Of a DNA stretch of 64,000 nt, positions 63,606 through 64,000 are shown piece by piece (the stretch's first letter is position 1; each line of letters starts with the position of its first letter). The notes under the pieces are model-generated. The model was not told where the DNA came from. It searched no databases and saw nothing but the letters and a program-made list of their open reading frames with translations. The translations under genes were made by a program, and so were the position numbers. The DNA is from Marinobacter sediminum (GTDB taxonomy: Bacteria; Pseudomonadota; Gammaproteobacteria; Pseudomonadales; Oleiphilaceae). The stretch is taken from assembly GCF_016820575.1 (NCBI RefSeq), contig NZ_JAEMQH010000001.1, positions 992,001 to 1,056,000 of the forward strand. The letters run 5' to 3'.

Positions 63606-63633
63606 AAAAACCGGGCCATAAGGCCCGGTTTTT
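63606..63633 (-). terminator. Intrinsic terminator of the TRAP transporter gene
   Basis: A 12-bp perfect stem (63606-63617 with 63622-63633, core ACCGGGCC) with a 4-base loop and T runs in both directions, 8 bases past the stop of the TRAP permease gene. Confidence 0.85.
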
Positions 63634-63641
63634 CAGAGGGG

Positions 63642-64000
63642 TCAGTAGGTGGAACTCATCCCGAACCATTCGGGGAAGATCACGATCAGTGCCAATACCA
63701 GAATCTGAATCAGAATGAACGGGATAATCCCTCGGTAGATGTCCACCGTTCGGACCTCCGGTGGTGCCACCCCTTTCAGATAGAAGAGCGAGAAGCCAAA
63801 CGGCGGGGTCAGGAAACTCGTCTGCAGGTTCATGGCGATCAGGATAGCGAACCAAAGCATGTTGATACCCATGGCTTCGGCAATCGGCGCCAGAATCGGC
63901 ACGATGATGAACGAGATCTCCACGAAGTCGATGAAGAAGCCGAGGATCAGTATCACCAGCATCGCCAGGATAATGAAGCCCCACTGACCGCCCGGCAGCA
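63642..64000 (-). CDS. TRAP transporter large permease (DctM), 5' truncated by the window
   Basis: Only the last 119 or so residues are visible. They begin LPGGQWGFIILAM and contain ILGFFIDFVEISFIIVPILAPIAEAMGINMLWFAILIAMNLQTSFLTPPFGFSLFYLKGVAPPEV, the typical C-terminal DctM membrane region, ending FPEWFGMSSTY. The family is an organic-acid or solute importer driven by sodium ions with a periplasmic binding protein. Substrate unknown. The gene continues past the right edge. Confidence 0.9.
   Translation of the reverse strand, partial: LPGGQWGFIILAMLVILILGFFIDFVEISFIIVPILAPIAEAMGINMLWFAILIAMNLQTSFLTPPFGFSLFYLKGVAPPEVRTVDIYRGIIPFILIQILVLALIVIFPEWFGMSSTY

Noticed and set aside
1..64000. tRNA, rRNA, CRISPR, prophage, transposase or defence island
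   Set aside because: No cloverleaf, regular spaced repeats, integrase, transposase or known defence gene was seen; gene content is housekeeping and transport.

Overview
The window reads as ordinary chromosome from a GC-rich marine gammaproteobacterium, most likely Marinobacter or a close relative. This is inferred from family content and gene order, not from a database search. Pointers are a Vfr-type CRP, an amgK-murU peptidoglycan-recycling pair beside lptD-surA-pdxA-rsmA-apaH, a rpe-gph-trpEGDC order as in pseudomonads, a secreted lipase with its foldase, and a betaine-type ABC importer. No rRNA, tRNA, CRISPR array, prophage, insertion sequence or defence system was seen.

Layout. 1-7 kb: the end of argA, a lipoprotein metallopeptidase, a large PilZ-DUF1631-GGDEF-EAL protein and prkB. 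7-11 kb: pirin, azoR, speD, an OsmC protein and crp. 11-15.5 kb: a lipase-like hydrolase, a fatty acid hydroxylase family membrane protein, a GST, a MliC/META lipoprotein and an orphan binding protein. 15.6-18.8 kb: a proVWX-like importer. 19-23 kb: an M14-like carboxypeptidase, a BioH-like hydrolase, two GSTs and a DUF4202 protein. 23-28.7 kb: rpe-gph-trpL-trpE-trpG-trpD-trpC. 28.9-32.3 kb: a DUF3530 protein, a DjlA-like protein, murU and amgK. 32.5-41.2 kb: lptD-surA-pdxA-rsmA-apaH-DUF423, thiS-thiG and slmA. 41.4-46 kb: an inositol monophosphatase-like protein, an aminotransferase and a PstS-OmpA fusion with a second binding protein. 46-50 kb: a two-component pair and lipase/foldase. 50-56.5 kb: a RND efflux pair, a J-domain protein and a secretin-N-like protein. 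56.5-64 kb: a DAHP synthase with an aromatic attenuator, a LysE exporter, a lipoamide dehydrogenase-like flavoprotein, dps, a flavoprotein/cyclopropane-synthase-like pair and the end of a TRAP permease.

The strongest non-obvious signals are regulatory. Two short unannotated leader peptides precede aromatic biosynthesis genes. One has Trp-Trp-Arg-Trp ahead of trpE. The other has eight aromatic residues in eleven (F, W and Y all represented) ahead of a DAHP synthase, followed by a textbook terminator and a competing pairing. A Pho box precedes the PstS-OmpA fusion gene. Two intergenic inverted-repeat elements (23020-23128 and 41213-41401) look like dispersed repeat units. A cluster of seven TTGCAA-type repeats lies between lysE and the lipoamide dehydrogenase-like gene. 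A bidirectional terminator for crp sits inside the coding end of the convergent hydrolase gene.
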